DNA from: Candidatus Parvarchaeota archaeon
GTDB taxonomy: Archaea; Nanobdellota; Nanobdellia; Parvarchaeales; Parvarchaeaceae
Length of the DNA: 64,000 nucleotides
Direction of reading: 5' to 3'
Assembly (NCBI GenBank): GCA_023378805.1
Contig: JAMCSQ010000019.1
Coordinates: forward strand, 1 to 64,000
This document shows, piece by piece, positions 1-8,280 of the stretch. The notes under the pieces are model-generated. The model was not told the origin of the DNA, did not search any database, and saw only the letters and a list, made by a program, of their open reading frames with translations. Position numbers and translations under genes: made by a program. Every line of letters begins with the position of its first letter. The first letter of the stretch is position 1.

Positions 1-38
1 TGCAAAAATTGGTAAATTCAACTATTTTCCTATAGAGC

Positions 39-509
39 TCATTGTCTGGAAGCTTCTTTGTCGTCAACTATTTGTACCGTAGGTCTTTGACCCGCTACTT
101 GTTTCCGAGCTTCGGGGGATACAGGGCTTTTTATGTATCCATCTGCCTCGTTTTCCAGTAGTTTCTCCCAATTACCGGGCTCATAAATTGTGAGACTACT
201 AATGATATTGTACTGATTATCAAACTCCATCCGTAATACATTATCGAGGTGTGGATATCCAAAAAGGCTCTTTTTACTTACAGATATATTTAAATATGAA
301 ATGGGAGAGGGAAGCTCTCTATTATATCTAATTACAAGTAACTTCTTACCTGCATTAATATTCACTACATAATGGCCGTATTCATCTATGTACCCTCCAT
401 GTTGGTAATTTAGCAATACTTTTGCAGCAGAATATAATCTACCGGCCTTTGCCGTTCGTTCGCTCTTTCTAGCCTTCAACATCTCATCTAATTTTTCTTC
501 CTTTTCCAT
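39..509 (-). CDS. Hypothetical soluble protein, 156 aa
   Basis: I do not recognise this protein. It has a strongly charged Lys/Glu/Arg N-terminus (about residues 1-22), then a middle part of alternating short hydrophobic and polar stretches that looks beta-rich, and a polar tail. There is no membrane segment, signal peptide or cysteine motif. The ATG is supported by an unusually strong ribosome binding site, a run of five G at 517-521 on the coding strand, 7 nt upstream. That suggests a leadered transcript, unlike many neighbours. A TATA-like stretch lies near 555-566. The 410-base gap upstream holds no confident gene. Confidence 0.65.
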   Translation of the reverse strand: MEKEEKLDEMLKARKSERTAKAGRLYSAAKVLLNYQHGGYIDEYGHYVVNINAGKKLLVIRYNRELPSPISYLNISVSKKSLFGYPHLDNVLRMEFDNQYNIISSLTIYEPGNWEKLLENEADGYIKSPVSPEARKQVAGQRPTVQIVDDKEASRQ

Positions 510-566
510 ACTTTATCCCCCTAAATTCATTACTATATAATACTAAGAGAATACTGATATAAATAG

Positions 567-740
567 TTTATTTTGGATTTGATACACTTAAAGACTAATT
601 ACGATGATGAAAAATATCAAAAACAAGGGTTTAAGCGGCTAATCCGATATAATTCTATGCCTCAGGATGTGGATAAGTATCCACTTAGGGGTGTCGCGAA
701 TATCCTGTGTTTTCGGACCAGTCGTGGGGAGGACTTCTAA
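567..740 (+). other. GC-richer segment: short ORF or gene remnant with nested inverted repeats
   Basis: An open frame of 57 codons without a convincing start (TTG at 573 or 579, ATG at 657) ends at the TAA at 738. Its product reads like protein (Asp/Glu/Lys-rich, then YPLRGVANILCFRTSRGEDF), and 655-745 is visibly richer in G+C than the flanks. The same stretch has a perfect inverted repeat, GTGGATA at 669-675 against TATCCAC at 678-684, enclosed by CAGGAT at 663-668 against ATCCTG at 702-707. It could be the 3' end of a decayed gene, a small protein or a structured RNA. I cannot decide between these. Confidence 0.3.
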
Positions 741-805
741 ACATCTTTTGTGCCTTTTTATTATTGGTACTTGGTCTTTAATTTATCTCGCTTTATAGAG
801 AACAA

Positions 806-817
806 TTTATATAAATA
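806..817 (+). promoter_or_regulatory. Orphan TATA box facing a gap with no gene
   Basis: TTTATATAAATA is a good archaeal TATA box on the plus strand, but no plus-strand gene follows before the convergent gene ending at 922. Just downstream is a small hairpin, TTCCT-TAAC-AGGAA (825-838). A transcript starting near 838 could only encode very short peptides. It may be a fossil promoter of a lost gene or the promoter of a small RNA antisense to the tail of the PH-domain gene. Confidence 0.25.
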
Positions 818-921
818 CTTGTCCTTCCTTAACAGGAAATAAAAGCTAAAACAATGGAGATTGGCCTTTTTAGAGGGAGATAAGCTAAAAGCAACTCCAA
901 TAATACCGTTAGAAATAAAGC

Positions 922-1485
922 TTACATGGTCTTTACTTCTTTCTTCCTTTCATCTCTTAATTCAAATATAACCGCTTGTATCTTCTTAGCTTCATCCACA
1001 TTTAAGGCCCTAAGATAATTTACGCTTGATATACGTCCATTATTAAACATCATCGACCCACCAATAGAAGATACATAAAGAGAGGTTAATCTTAACATTC
1101 TATCTACAATAGATCTGTTCATTATAACATCTTGGACCATCTCAAGAGGCAATGAATCAACTGAATACCCTATGACGCCTCTTCCACTTATTAATCTCTT
1201 ATTTGTTATCCAGTATCTATATTTATTGTAAGATACTATAGAAACGAAAATTCCAATTAGTATAATGGCAATCATAATCCCAAAAAAAGATATAAAAAAA
1301 TATAAAATTGAAGGAGACGGAGTAGACGCTGTTAAACCTAATGAAGCAAAAGACGCAACAATAATACTAGATACAATTACTATGATGAACCTTTGCAATA
1401 TGAAGCCTCTTTTGTTTGGCTTAACCTCATATTCTATAGTTTCCCCTTGTTGCAAAGAAAAAGGTAATTCTGCTTCTGCCGCCAT
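922..1485 (-). CDS. Bacterial PH-domain (bPH2/DUF304, YdbS-like) membrane protein
   Basis: A 187-residue protein with two membrane segments at about residues 30-52 and 60-84, followed by a PH-like domain over about 90-165. The domain starts with the typical bPH2 pattern Y-x-W-I-T-N-K-R-L-I-x-G-x-G-x-I-G and continues with SLPLEMVQDV. In this family the domain sits on the cytoplasmic side of two helices; its ligand is generally unknown. The gene stands alone, with 96 bases to the gene downstream of its promoter side and an orphan promoter facing its 3' end. The family call is firm; the role is unknown. Confidence 0.8.
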   Translation of the reverse strand: MAAEAELPFSLQQGETIEYEVKPNKRGFILQRFIIVIVSSIIVASFASLGLTASTPSPSILYFFISFFGIMIAIILIGIFVSIVSYNKYRYWITNKRLISGRGVIGYSVDSLPLEMVQDVIMNRSIVDRMLRLTSLYVSSIGGSMMFNNGRISSVNYLRALNVDEAKKIQAVIFELRDERKKEVKTM

Positions 1486-1581
1486 TAGGATAAGATGTTT
1501 ATAAGATATTTAAACTTTTCTACAGTAATATAGAAAATAATAGACAAAAAACCGGAAAAATAGCTGTTTTGCACGAGTTAT

Positions 1582-2121
1582 CTATGATTTTAATTCCTTT
1601 ACACCTTTTTTCTCCCACATTTTACGGCTATTTTTAATTACATTTCCAGCTGTACTTTCCATCCAAAGAGAATCCACATATTTTTTGTTTATTTTCAGAA
1701 CTTTTTCCATTAAACCGGCCTTTTTACCTCCAGATCTGCTAAACAAAGTTATAGATGCCTTATTTGATGGAATTGTATTTATTAGGATGATTTTTATACC
1801 CATCTTAAGCACACTTTTAGCCATACAATATACCATATAATAAGATAATCCGCTACCTCTAAATCCTTTAGCTACAAAATACCCCATCTCCCCAACATGT
1901 TTACTATAATAAATCCCATGTACTGTTGTTGGTCTAGTAACATTAAAACTAGCAACTTTCTTTGAATTATAAAAAGCAGTCAATATATAGTTATTAATCC
2001 GGTGTCTACTAACTTTTTTGCCATTTATAACTACTCTAGAAATAACTCCTTCACTCTGTACTTTTCCTATTTTTACTTCTCTACCATCTTTAAGTTTTAT
2101 AAACATATCCAAATTAAACAT
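1582..2121 (-). CDS. GNAT-family N-acetyltransferase-like protein
   Basis: A 179-residue protein. The middle carries GNAT motif A: MGYFVAKGFRGSGLSYYMV, where R-G-S-G-L matches the pyrophosphate-binding R/Q-x-x-G-x-G/A loop, followed by an amphipathic helix, the strand IKIILINTIPSN and the N-x-x-S-I-x-L-F-x-R-S-G segment typical of motif B. Such enzymes move acetyl from acetyl-CoA to an amine; the acceptor here cannot be told. The C-terminal 40 residues are basic and extend past the usual fold. The gene is monocistronic, with AT-rich spacers on both sides. Confidence 0.7.
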   Translation of the reverse strand: MFNLDMFIKLKDGREVKIGKVQSEGVISRVVINGKKVSRHRINNYILTAFYNSKKVASFNVTRPTTVHGIYYSKHVGEMGYFVAKGFRGSGLSYYMVYCMAKSVLKMGIKIILINTIPSNKASITLFSRSGGKKAGLMEKVLKINKKYVDSLWMESTAGNVIKNSRKMWEKKGVKELKS

Positions 2122-2171
2122 TATAGATTTATTAACTTACACAAATTGTTATATTATCAAATTATTTGTTA

Positions 2172-2558
2172 TTAACGATATTTCATTAATTCCTTAAGTT
2201 TTTCCTCAAATTCTTTCTTGGATATCTCGCCCTTTGCGTACCTTGCCTTTAATATTTCTTCTGGACCTTGATAATTATGCCAATAATAATGCAATCTACG
2301 ATACCTGTATTTTCCTGGTAAAAACCAGCTTATAACCCATAATATAAAAAGCACTCCCAATAATGCATCAAAGGCATTCCAAAATACATTATGAGAGTAG
2401 TTAAACGGAAAAGAAATTACCGCTAATATTGCTGCAAAAACGGCTGCAGCTATAACAATAAGTATCAAAATACGAAAAACTAAATGGAATAACCCATCAA
2501 AAGGATCAAAATAATATTGATTCAAAGCACCATTAGTTTTCTGTGTTTTATTTGTCAT
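2172..2558 (-). CDS. Membrane protein with C-terminal SHOCT domain
   Basis: 128 residues with two hydrophobic helices (about 27-50 and 60-82), an aromatic/basic linker (YRYRRLHYYWHNY) and a C-terminal SHOCT motif over the last 25 residues: L-K-x-R-Y-A-x-G-E-I-x-x-x-E-F-x-E-x-L. SHOCT is a short oligomerisation module common at the ends of small prokaryotic membrane proteins. The function is unknown. It is followed upstream by a 320-base AT-rich gap, so it is probably transcribed alone. Confidence 0.75.
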   Translation of the reverse strand: MTNKTQKTNGALNQYYFDPFDGLFHLVFRILILIVIAAAVFAAILAVISFPFNYSHNVFWNAFDALLGVLFILWVISWFLPGKYRYRRLHYYWHNYQGPEEILKARYAKGEISKKEFEEKLKELMKYR

Positions 2559-2880
2559 ATTCTAAAAATGCTTTATAAATTTAAATAATTTATTATAATA
2601 AATACAGTAATATTTTAATATATTTTATATTAGATATATATTTTATTATTACAGCATTTAATTTGATATAAGTAAATAATAAAATTTTCATAGATTATTT
2701 TTATTGGTTTATTTATTATACATAATATGATATAATAATATAATTTATAATAATTATATAAATGATATTATATTAATATTAGTAATATCTAAATATATGT
2801 AAAATCATGAATTCACAAACAATGCAGTATCTTTCTTTTAATTTAAATGAGTCTATACGCAATAATAAGTATTAATTATC
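2559..2880. other. Very AT-rich gap without a recognised gene
   Basis: About 320 bases made almost wholly of A and T, with many TATA-like words and no open frame of useful length on either strand. I see no tRNA, no clear tandem repeat and no G/C-containing origin motif. It separates the SHOCT gene (promoter end) from the end of hepT, so it must hold the promoter of the former. Confidence 0.6.
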
Positions 2881-3303
2881 TTATGCCATCGAATGTTTTA
2901 TTCCCGATATTATATCACTCTCATCCAGGTTTTCATTAGCGATCTTAAAAACTTCCTCGTCAAACTGATCACTTTTATATTCATGTATAAGTTTATTTCT
3001 AATGTCTCTTAGCCTTCTTATCTTCTCGTTTACATTGTCTTTAAAAATTTCTGAAAAAGCTGCGATCAATGATAAATCTTCTCCAACGACTTTTAAATTT
3101 AGCTCTTTGTAAAGAATAGCGAGTATGTCTATCTCAGTATCGCTTATCAATTGGAGCCTTCTCTCAACAGTGCTTTTAACAAGTATGTTGCTTTTTTTGT
3201 ATTCTTCTTGTGTCTTTGGCAAAACTTGGACAAGTTCCTTTGAAAATCTTTCTAAATCAAGAGATTTTTCTAGTATCCTATCCTTTATTGTTTCATTATT
3301 CAT
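2881..3303 (-). CDS. hepT: HepT-like HEPN RNase toxin
   Basis: 140 residues, all-alpha by appearance, with the HEPN catalytic motif R-x4-H-x-Y at Arg102, His107 and Tyr109 (RNKLIHEY) near the end of the last long helix. In characterised HepT-MntA pairs HepT is an RNase toxin, and the Tyr of this motif is AMPylated by the partner. The gene overlaps the upstream nucleotidyltransferase by 4 nt (ATGA), the usual coupling for this two-gene system, although antitoxin first is only one of the known orders. The family is confident; toxicity in this host is inferred. Confidence 0.85.
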   Translation of the reverse strand: MNNETIKDRILEKSLDLERFSKELVQVLPKTQEEYKKSNILVKSTVERRLQLISDTEIDILAILYKELNLKVVGEDLSLIAAFSEIFKDNVNEKIRRLRDIRNKLIHEYKSDQFDEEVFKIANENLDESDIISGIKHSMA

Positions 3304-3812
3304 ACAGTTTTTAATGCCTCTCTTAATGTATGCCTTAAATCGGCAGATTTCTTTATTAAAGCAATTGTATAATCATACAAAGCAGAACTATTTGAGCAGT
3401 ATAAAACAACTGCATCATTAAAAATGCTGCTTTGAACTTCAGCAGGGAGAGAATTAATTATAGAAAGATCTAAGTAGTCTTCTCCACCCAAAAATGATAC
3501 ATAATCCGAGTATACCTTTGGAGAATCCTCTGATTTATATAATAATAAACCTATATCAACGTCTCTGAAATCTGGATCTTTTCTAGCGTAACTGCCAAAT
3601 AAAATGACTGACAATATCCTATCATCTTTTTTTGACTTTTCTACTATCTTTTCAGTTAAGAAATTTATTTTATTTATAGTCTTTGTCCATCTAATTAAAG
3701 ATTCCTCTGCGGCTTTACTTATGGCGCCTCTGCCGTAACCAAAACGCTTCATAGCGGTAGCTCTAAATGATTGATCAATCCTTCCTGTAGAATATATCTT
3801 TATTTGAGACAT
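3300..3812 (-). CDS. mntA: MntA-like nucleotidyltransferase antitoxin with N-terminal DNA-binding-like region
   Basis: 170 residues. The polymerase-beta-like core has G73-S74 in FGSYAR and the acidic pair D84-x-D86 (RDVDIGLLL), with a candidate third acidic residue in EDYLDLSI. This is the minimal nucleotidyltransferase fold that AMPylates HepT. Only nine residues separate GS from the first Asp; ten is usual in MNT proteins. The first 45 residues (strand IKIYST, then FRATAMKRFGYGRGAISKAA) are not part of that core and resemble a ribbon-helix-helix protein: one strand and two helices. With a perfect palindrome just before the start codon, this suggests autorepression. Confidence 0.82.
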   Translation of the reverse strand: MSQIKIYSTGRIDQSFRATAMKRFGYGRGAISKAAEESLIRWTKTINKINFLTEKIVEKSKKDDRILSVILFGSYARKDPDFRDVDIGLLLYKSEDSPKVYSDYVSFLGGEDYLDLSIINSLPAEVQSSIFNDAVVLYCSNSSALYDYTIALIKKSADLRHTLREALKTV

Positions 3813-3815
3813 ATT

Positions 3816-3829
3816 AGAACTATAGTTCT
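3816..3829. promoter_or_regulatory. 14-bp perfect palindrome: likely operator of mntA-hepT
   Basis: AGAACTATAGTTCT is a perfect inverted repeat, 3 nt from the mntA start codon and 5 nt downstream of its TATA box. A repressor bound here would cover the transcription start, a classic archaeal repressor arrangement. The fused N-terminal ribbon-helix-helix-like region of MntA is the obvious candidate ligand. Confidence 0.55.
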
Positions 3830-3834
3830 TTTAG

Positions 3835-3842
3835 TATAAATA
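3835..3842 (-). promoter_or_regulatory. TATA box of mntA-hepT
   Basis: TATTTATA on the minus strand, ending 22 nt before the mntA ATG, implies a leaderless or nearly leaderless mRNA. The palindrome at 3816-3829 lies between this box and the start codon. Confidence 0.55.
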
Positions 3843-3955
3843 CTTTATTATAAAGTTATATAAGAATACTTAAATTCATTTATAGTAGTATCTCTAAGAT
3901 ATAAATCAAAAGTAATAAATAAAACCAATTTAAATAGTAATAATCAATTAAAAGT

Positions 3956-5314
3956 TTACTTTATCTTTGAAAGATCTTCCTTGTAGGTTTCCTTGGAAAG
4001 CAAAGCTGAAGATAATATGAATATTTCACCTATTATTATTCCTATTGCTGTGATCCACCAGAAAGAACCTAAAGCTGCATGTAATGTAGATACATTTGTA
4101 GTATTAGTTAAAGGATTCACCGCACCAACCGCTGCTAGTATTATAACTGAACTCCAAGAACCTACTATAAAGCCGCCGTTAAATGCTATCCCTACGCCAG
4201 TGCTCCTTACTCTAGTAGGGAATTTCTCTGCCAAGTAAGCAGGTATAACTCCATACGCTCCTGTTGTTACAAATGCCAACACTGATGCTAAAAAGCCGGC
4301 CATTAATATGCCGTAAGCTCCAGTGAACATCCCATACATTGTTGGAAATGCCAGTATTATTGCTAATCCTGAAAATATATATAATGCTTTCTTCCTTCCA
4401 ATAAGATCACTTATATAACCTGAAGAGAAGTAGCCAAGTAATGAAGTTAAAATCGCGACTATAACTATATACAAGAAATCAGGAAAACCTATCCCAAAGA
4501 ATTCCGGCAAAGTAGTTGGATAAAACCCTAAAGTTAAACTGTATATCCATGCTATTCCTGTCATTGCAAGTAAACCTACAAAAAATGAGTTTCTATACTG
4601 CTTGTTCGAAAAAACTGTTTTAATTGGATGTGGATCAAGCTTTTTCTTCTTACTTATATCTGACCAAAGATATGATTCAGGCATTCTCAGCCTTATTATT
4701 AAACCAACTATTACTGGTATTATACCTATAAAGAAGAACACTCTCCATCCAGCACCGTAAGCAGCGCTTATAAATGAGCTACCATAAGCTGTCCTTAAAG
4801 TAAGATATACTCCTCCGGCTAGGGCATAACCAATAGGATAACCGCCCTGCAAAAGAGAACCTATCCTGCCTCTATATTTAGTATTTACACTTTCCGTTAC
4901 TATAGAAGAGCTGTTCCCGTATTCTCCTCCGGCAAACACACCCGTTATCATTCTGAAAAGTGCAAGAAATATAGGTGCTGCTATACCGATCTGTGCGTAA
5001 GTAGGCAACAGACCAGTAGAAAATATTATAATTCCTAATCCTACTAAAGTAATTACCATTGCCAGTTTTCTTCCTCTTTTATCTGCAAATCTACCGAATA
5101 TAAGACCACCGACTGGCCTGAAAACAAGGCTTATAAAGTATATTGCAAACGCTCCTATTATTGCTAGAATGAGATCTCCGGCTGGAAAAAATAACGTGGC
5201 TATCACTGGAACAAGAAGAAACATTGCACTTAGATCATAAGAATCTAGAATCCAACCAGATAAACCGCCAGCAAATATTCCCTTCAATTTCTTGCCATTT
5301 ATGCCAAGTTGCAT
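3956..5314 (-). CDS. MFS transporter, metabolite:H+ symporter (MHS)-like
   Basis: 452 residues with about 12 membrane helices. The loop between helices 2 and 3 has the MFS signature (GRFADKRGRKLAM) and is repeated in degenerate form between helices 8 and 9 (GYISDLIGRKKAL). FRMITGVFAGGEYGNSSSI followed by YRGRIGSLLQGGYPIGYAL is characteristic of the MHS/sugar-porter branch that takes up organic acids, betaine or shikimate with protons. The substrate cannot be read from sequence. Proton symport would suit an acid habitat. The gene is monocistronic. Confidence 0.85.
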   Translation of the reverse strand: MQLGINGKKLKGIFAGGLSGWILDSYDLSAMFLLVPVIATLFFPAGDLILAIIGAFAIYFISLVFRPVGGLIFGRFADKRGRKLAMVITLVGLGIIIFSTGLLPTYAQIGIAAPIFLALFRMITGVFAGGEYGNSSSIVTESVNTKYRGRIGSLLQGGYPIGYALAGGVYLTLRTAYGSSFISAAYGAGWRVFFFIGIIPVIVGLIIRLRMPESYLWSDISKKKKLDPHPIKTVFSNKQYRNSFFVGLLAMTGIAWIYSLTLGFYPTTLPEFFGIGFPDFLYIVIVAILTSLLGYFSSGYISDLIGRKKALYIFSGLAIILAFPTMYGMFTGAYGILMAGFLASVLAFVTTGAYGVIPAYLAEKFPTRVRSTGVGIAFNGGFIVGSWSSVIILAAVGAVNPLTNTTNVSTLHAALGSFWWITAIGIIIGEIFILSSALLSKETYKEDLSKIK

Positions 5315-5363
5315 TTAACTTTTAACATTTCTTAGTATTTAAATGCTACAAACCTAAATTTTT

Positions 5364-6083
5364 TTATTTCAAAGGTTTTACATATATCTTTACAGGTATA
5401 TCCGGGTCTAAATATAATGTAAAATCCTTTTCTTGCAAAAGATTTCCCTTCTTTTTAATGTATTCATTAGATGAGCTTTTTAGAGATTTTAAAGAGTAAT
5501 TTCCATTGGTATCTAATTTTGCTAATACATTCTCATCATACAATACAGTAAATTTAGTTAGATCTTTTGATACAATATATTTTAAGTCTATCCCAATGCT
5601 GTGCATGTTCCTGTCTTTGTCCATAGAATAAAATTCATAGTGATTTAAACCTATAGGTATAACTCTGTCTTTATATTTTTTAGCCGAATGCTGCGGAAAT
5701 TTACCGTATATGTCCTGCTTTCCATTGTGAAGGTAAGACAAAGGCACGTTGCTGTATTTTTCTTGATAAAATTTATTTCTAAAACGATTTTCCAAGATTC
5801 TATTAAACCGTTTTCTAGTCATACCTACCATCTCGTCTAATAAATCTCCATCTTCCATTTTTGGTTTCCAGTAAGCGAACGACGAATTTAAACGAAATGC
5901 TGATGTAGAGGAGCTATCTCCCCTTATATTTATTAACATGATCTCTAAACTCCTTTTGTGTCCTTTCCTAGTTACCATAACTTGCCCCGGAAACTCTTCT
6001 GATTGTATAAAATCAAGTTCCTCCGCATTATCTACAGGCAGGCTCCCCATATCAAATTCTATAGCTTTTATCTTATTTCCCAT
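5364..6083 (-). CDS. Hypothetical soluble protein, 239 aa
   Basis: I do not recognise it. The protein is Lys/Asp/Asn-rich with regular short beta-like segments, no membrane helix, no signal peptide and no cysteine cluster. A basic helical stretch (MTRKRFNRILENRFRNKFYQEKY in pieces) lies near residues 87-110, and the C-terminal third is beta-rich, ending in PDIPVKIYVKPLK. It sits 82 bases from the TauE-like gene upstream, on the same strand, so the two may share a transcript. Codon use looks like the neighbours. Confidence 0.6.
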   Translation of the reverse strand: MGNKIKAIEFDMGSLPVDNAEELDFIQSEEFPGQVMVTRKGHKRSLEIMLINIRGDSSSTSAFRLNSSFAYWKPKMEDGDLLDEMVGMTRKRFNRILENRFRNKFYQEKYSNVPLSYLHNGKQDIYGKFPQHSAKKYKDRVIPIGLNHYEFYSMDKDRNMHSIGIDLKYIVSKDLTKFTVLYDENVLAKLDTNGNYSLKSLKSSSNEYIKKKGNLLQEKDFTLYLDPDIPVKIYVKPLK

Positions 6084-6165
6084 TTTATTATATCTCCTTA
6101 ATATTATAAATAATTATTTTAAGAGCTGTAACATGCAAATTTGCTTTTATGGTAGGTATAAAACA

Positions 6166-6942
6166 TTAGATAAAAAGATAGATAGAAATTGCAAGTACCC
6201 CTGTAAAAACTATTACCAATGATTGGAATAAACGCAGATTCTTGGATTTAATTACTCCAGAGACTCTTGCGCCTATAAATGCACCGATAACTGCCCCGAT
6301 AATTAAAAATGGAATATAAACTAAAGTATTTTCTGGAAAGCTTATGGATCCTAAATGAAGCAAACCACCAAAAACTGACGTTATTATCATTGCTAGTATT
6401 ATCGTTGAAAATATGATTTTAGGGGTCATTTTACGTACTGCGGTCATGTATGTGCCAGTTATTCCTCCAATACCCATACCTGTAAACCCCGATATTATGC
6501 CTGCTAAAAACCCAATAAAACTTACATCTTTACCAATGTTTTTACCCGGCTTTAGATAACTTTTTATATTTCTTTGCTTTAGCACAGATATAAGCGAAAA
6601 CATTCCTATTGACAGCGGAATAAAACCAAAAACGCCCTTGAAAATAGCAGTTGGAACGACAAAACTGAGCAAAGAACCCAATAAAACGCCTATTACTCCT
6701 GTTATCAAAAGTATTTTAAAAAGAGGCATGTTTACAAAATCATGTTTTATATTTGAATAAGAGCCCACCATTGAACTGGTTGCTATAGTTATAAGACTTA
6801 ACCCTCCTGCAGAAACAGAACTTAACCCCATGTAATAAAGAAAGAAAAGCACAAGCAATGCTCCTCCTCCTATACCTGACATGTTGCTTATGAATGCTAT
6901 AAACATTGCAAATAATGGCACTATGATTAATATTGCAAGCAT
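6166..6942 (-). CDS. TauE/SafE-family (DUF81) anion exporter-like permease
   Basis: 258 residues with about eight membrane helices in two similar halves. The first half has the family glycine pattern N-M-S-G-I-G-G-G-A-L-L near residue 20, and the second FTGMGIGGITGTYM near residue 152. Family members move sulfite, sulfoacetate or other organosulfur anions out of the cell, though most are uncharacterised. A sulfur-compound exporter would fit the DoxD-like protein elsewhere in the window, but that link is only suggestive. A leaderless-type TATA signal lies in the short upstream gap. Confidence 0.82.
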   Translation of the reverse strand: MLAILIIVPLFAMFIAFISNMSGIGGGALLVLFFLYYMGLSSVSAGGLSLITIATSSMVGSYSNIKHDFVNMPLFKILLITGVIGVLLGSLLSFVVPTAIFKGVFGFIPLSIGMFSLISVLKQRNIKSYLKPGKNIGKDVSFIGFLAGIISGFTGMGIGGITGTYMTAVRKMTPKIIFSTIILAMIITSVFGGLLHLGSISFPENTLVYIPFLIIGAVIGAFIGARVSGVIKSKNLRLFQSLVIVFTGVLAISIYLFI

Positions 6943-7011
6943 AATTAGATAATTAGATGCAGATATTTATACCTCATGTAAACTCAAAACCTCAAAAAAG
7001 ACACGCAAAAT

Positions 7012-7431
7012 TTAGTTTATAGCGGCTATTTTTATATCAAACTTTAAAATTTTACCTGCTAGCGGAAAATTAAAATCCAATGTGACCTCATTTTCATTTA
7101 CAGCAACCACTTTTGCCTGCATCCCGTTATTTGAACTGACCATCATTCCCTCTTTTACTTCTTCTCCCTGAAATTGAGTCTTTGGAATCTTTATTACCAT
7201 TTCTTCGTGACGTTCACCGTAAGCTTCCTCTGGTTTAATTGTTATGCTCTTTTTTTCTCCGACTTTCATTCCAACTACTGCATCATCAAAACCTTTTATT
7301 ACCTGTCCAGCACCAACCTCAAATGATAGAGCCTCCTTACCCTCATTAGAATCAAAAGCTGAGCCATTTTCCAGATAACCTGTATATGTCACTTTTATTT
7401 TATCCCCTTTTTTAACTGCTTCATCTACCAT
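7012..7431 (-). CDS. FKBP-type peptidyl-prolyl isomerase, SlyD-like
   Basis: 139 residues. It starts KKGDKIKVTYTGYLENGSAFDS, has the FKBP core GAGQVIKGFDDAVVGMKVGE and the PEEAYGER turn, then the insert-in-flap segment (MVSSNNGMQAKVVAVNENEV) and the closing DFNFPLAGKILKFDI typical of archaeal FKBP17/SlyD. It catalyses Xaa-Pro isomerisation and acts as a chaperone in the cytoplasm, as no signal sequence is present. It lacks the His-rich metal tail of bacterial SlyD. It is one of three FKBPs here; the 10062 gene is its membrane-anchored relative. Confidence 0.93.
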   Translation of the reverse strand: MVDEAVKKGDKIKVTYTGYLENGSAFDSNEGKEALSFEVGAGQVIKGFDDAVVGMKVGEKKSITIKPEEAYGERHEEMVIKIPKTQFQGEEVKEGMMVSSNNGMQAKVVAVNENEVTLDFNFPLAGKILKFDIKIAAIN

Positions 7432-7574
7432 TTAATCCACCTCAAAAATTTCATTTATCAAGTATAGAAAACTATACAAGATTTAATTAAAATACAGCTA
7501 AAGGTATATTAAGTTTACTACAAAAAAGAAGGCACGATTTAAATCTTTTTATTAGATTACTGGCTCTAAATAAA

Positions 7575-7922
7575 ATGAACTTTTACTACGCATTTGAAAC
7601 GTTTTGGGGGATATTTGAACTTGTAAACGTAGTTGCCGTTTCAGTTATTTCCTTATTATTAATCTATATACTTAGAAAGCACAAAAAAGACAGAGCCCCG
7701 ATATTTGTCTTTGCTTTAAATCTTAAAAAATCTACGAATCAGATTTACTTGTTGATTATCGCAACTTTACTTTTTATAGCGGTTTTTTCGATGTATATAC
7801 TTGGAGAGATATTTAGTATACTATATGTAGTATTTGCGGCACAGATTATAGGATTGGTTTCTTACCTGTTGGTTTCATACGTAATACTATTATGGTTTAA
7901 AGCTTTTCTGAGGTTCATATGA
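7575..7922 (+). CDS. Small polytopic membrane protein, module copy A, first gene
   Basis: 115 residues and about four membrane helices. No known family comes to mind, but it is clearly related to the protein at 30398-30952: both have, after the first helix, R-x-[HR]-[KR]-K-D-x-A-P-I, four residues and then L-N-L, followed by a similar pair of long helices and a final aromatic/basic end (KAFLRF here, KYLARF there). It overlaps the next gene by ATGA, so the two are translationally coupled. The same two-gene order recurs in the cupredoxin operon, pointing to a complex of the two proteins. Confidence 0.75.
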   Translation: MNFYYAFETFWGIFELVNVVAVSVISLLLIYILRKHKKDRAPIFVFALNLKKSTNQIYLLIIATLLFIAVFSMYILGEIFSILYVVFAAQIIGLVSYLLVSYVILLWFKAFLRFI

Positions 7923-8254
7923 TACTTGAGATAGAGGGTATAATCGCATTGATAAGCGGTCTCTTTGTACTTTTTTCTCTCCTTAGATTTCTGCATTACT
8001 TTAAAATTTACAGAAACTTTGCATTGCACAGGATAAAACTATCTAAAAATATTGTAAACTACTTTATATTTCTCCTTTCCGCTAATTTTATACTAGTTAT
8101 TACATATTCGTTTGCCGCAGGGCCAAATAACATAAGATACGGTATAATAGGAGCAATATTATATACATTTATTTTTGGCTTATTCTTTTTATACCTCTCA
8201 TATATTATAAAGGGCGGAACGGATGAGAAAGCATTAATTAAAAAATTAAGTTAG
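7919..8254 (+). CDS. Small polytopic membrane protein, module copy A, second gene
   Basis: 111 residues with four predicted helices and a short basic tail. After helix 1 it has a loop F-x-x-x-R-x-x-x-x-x-R-I-x-L-x-K-N that resembles the matching loop of the 30028 protein (RVANTQRIALFKNN). Its start codon overlaps the stop of the preceding gene by 4 nt. It is the second member of a duplicated pair and likely works with the 7575 product in the cytoplasmic membrane. No function can be assigned. Confidence 0.72.
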   Translation: MILEIEGIIALISGLFVLFSLLRFLHYFKIYRNFALHRIKLSKNIVNYFIFLLSANFILVITYSFAAGPNNIRYGIIGAILYTFIFGLFFLYLSYIIKGGTDEKALIKKLS

Positions 8255-8280
8255 TAATCTTATTATAAGTAGTTTTACAA

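Noticed and set aside
2559..2880. Very AT-rich gap as a possible replication origin
   Set aside because: There is no origin recognition box, no repeat array and no cdc6/orc gene nearby; AT richness alone is not enough.
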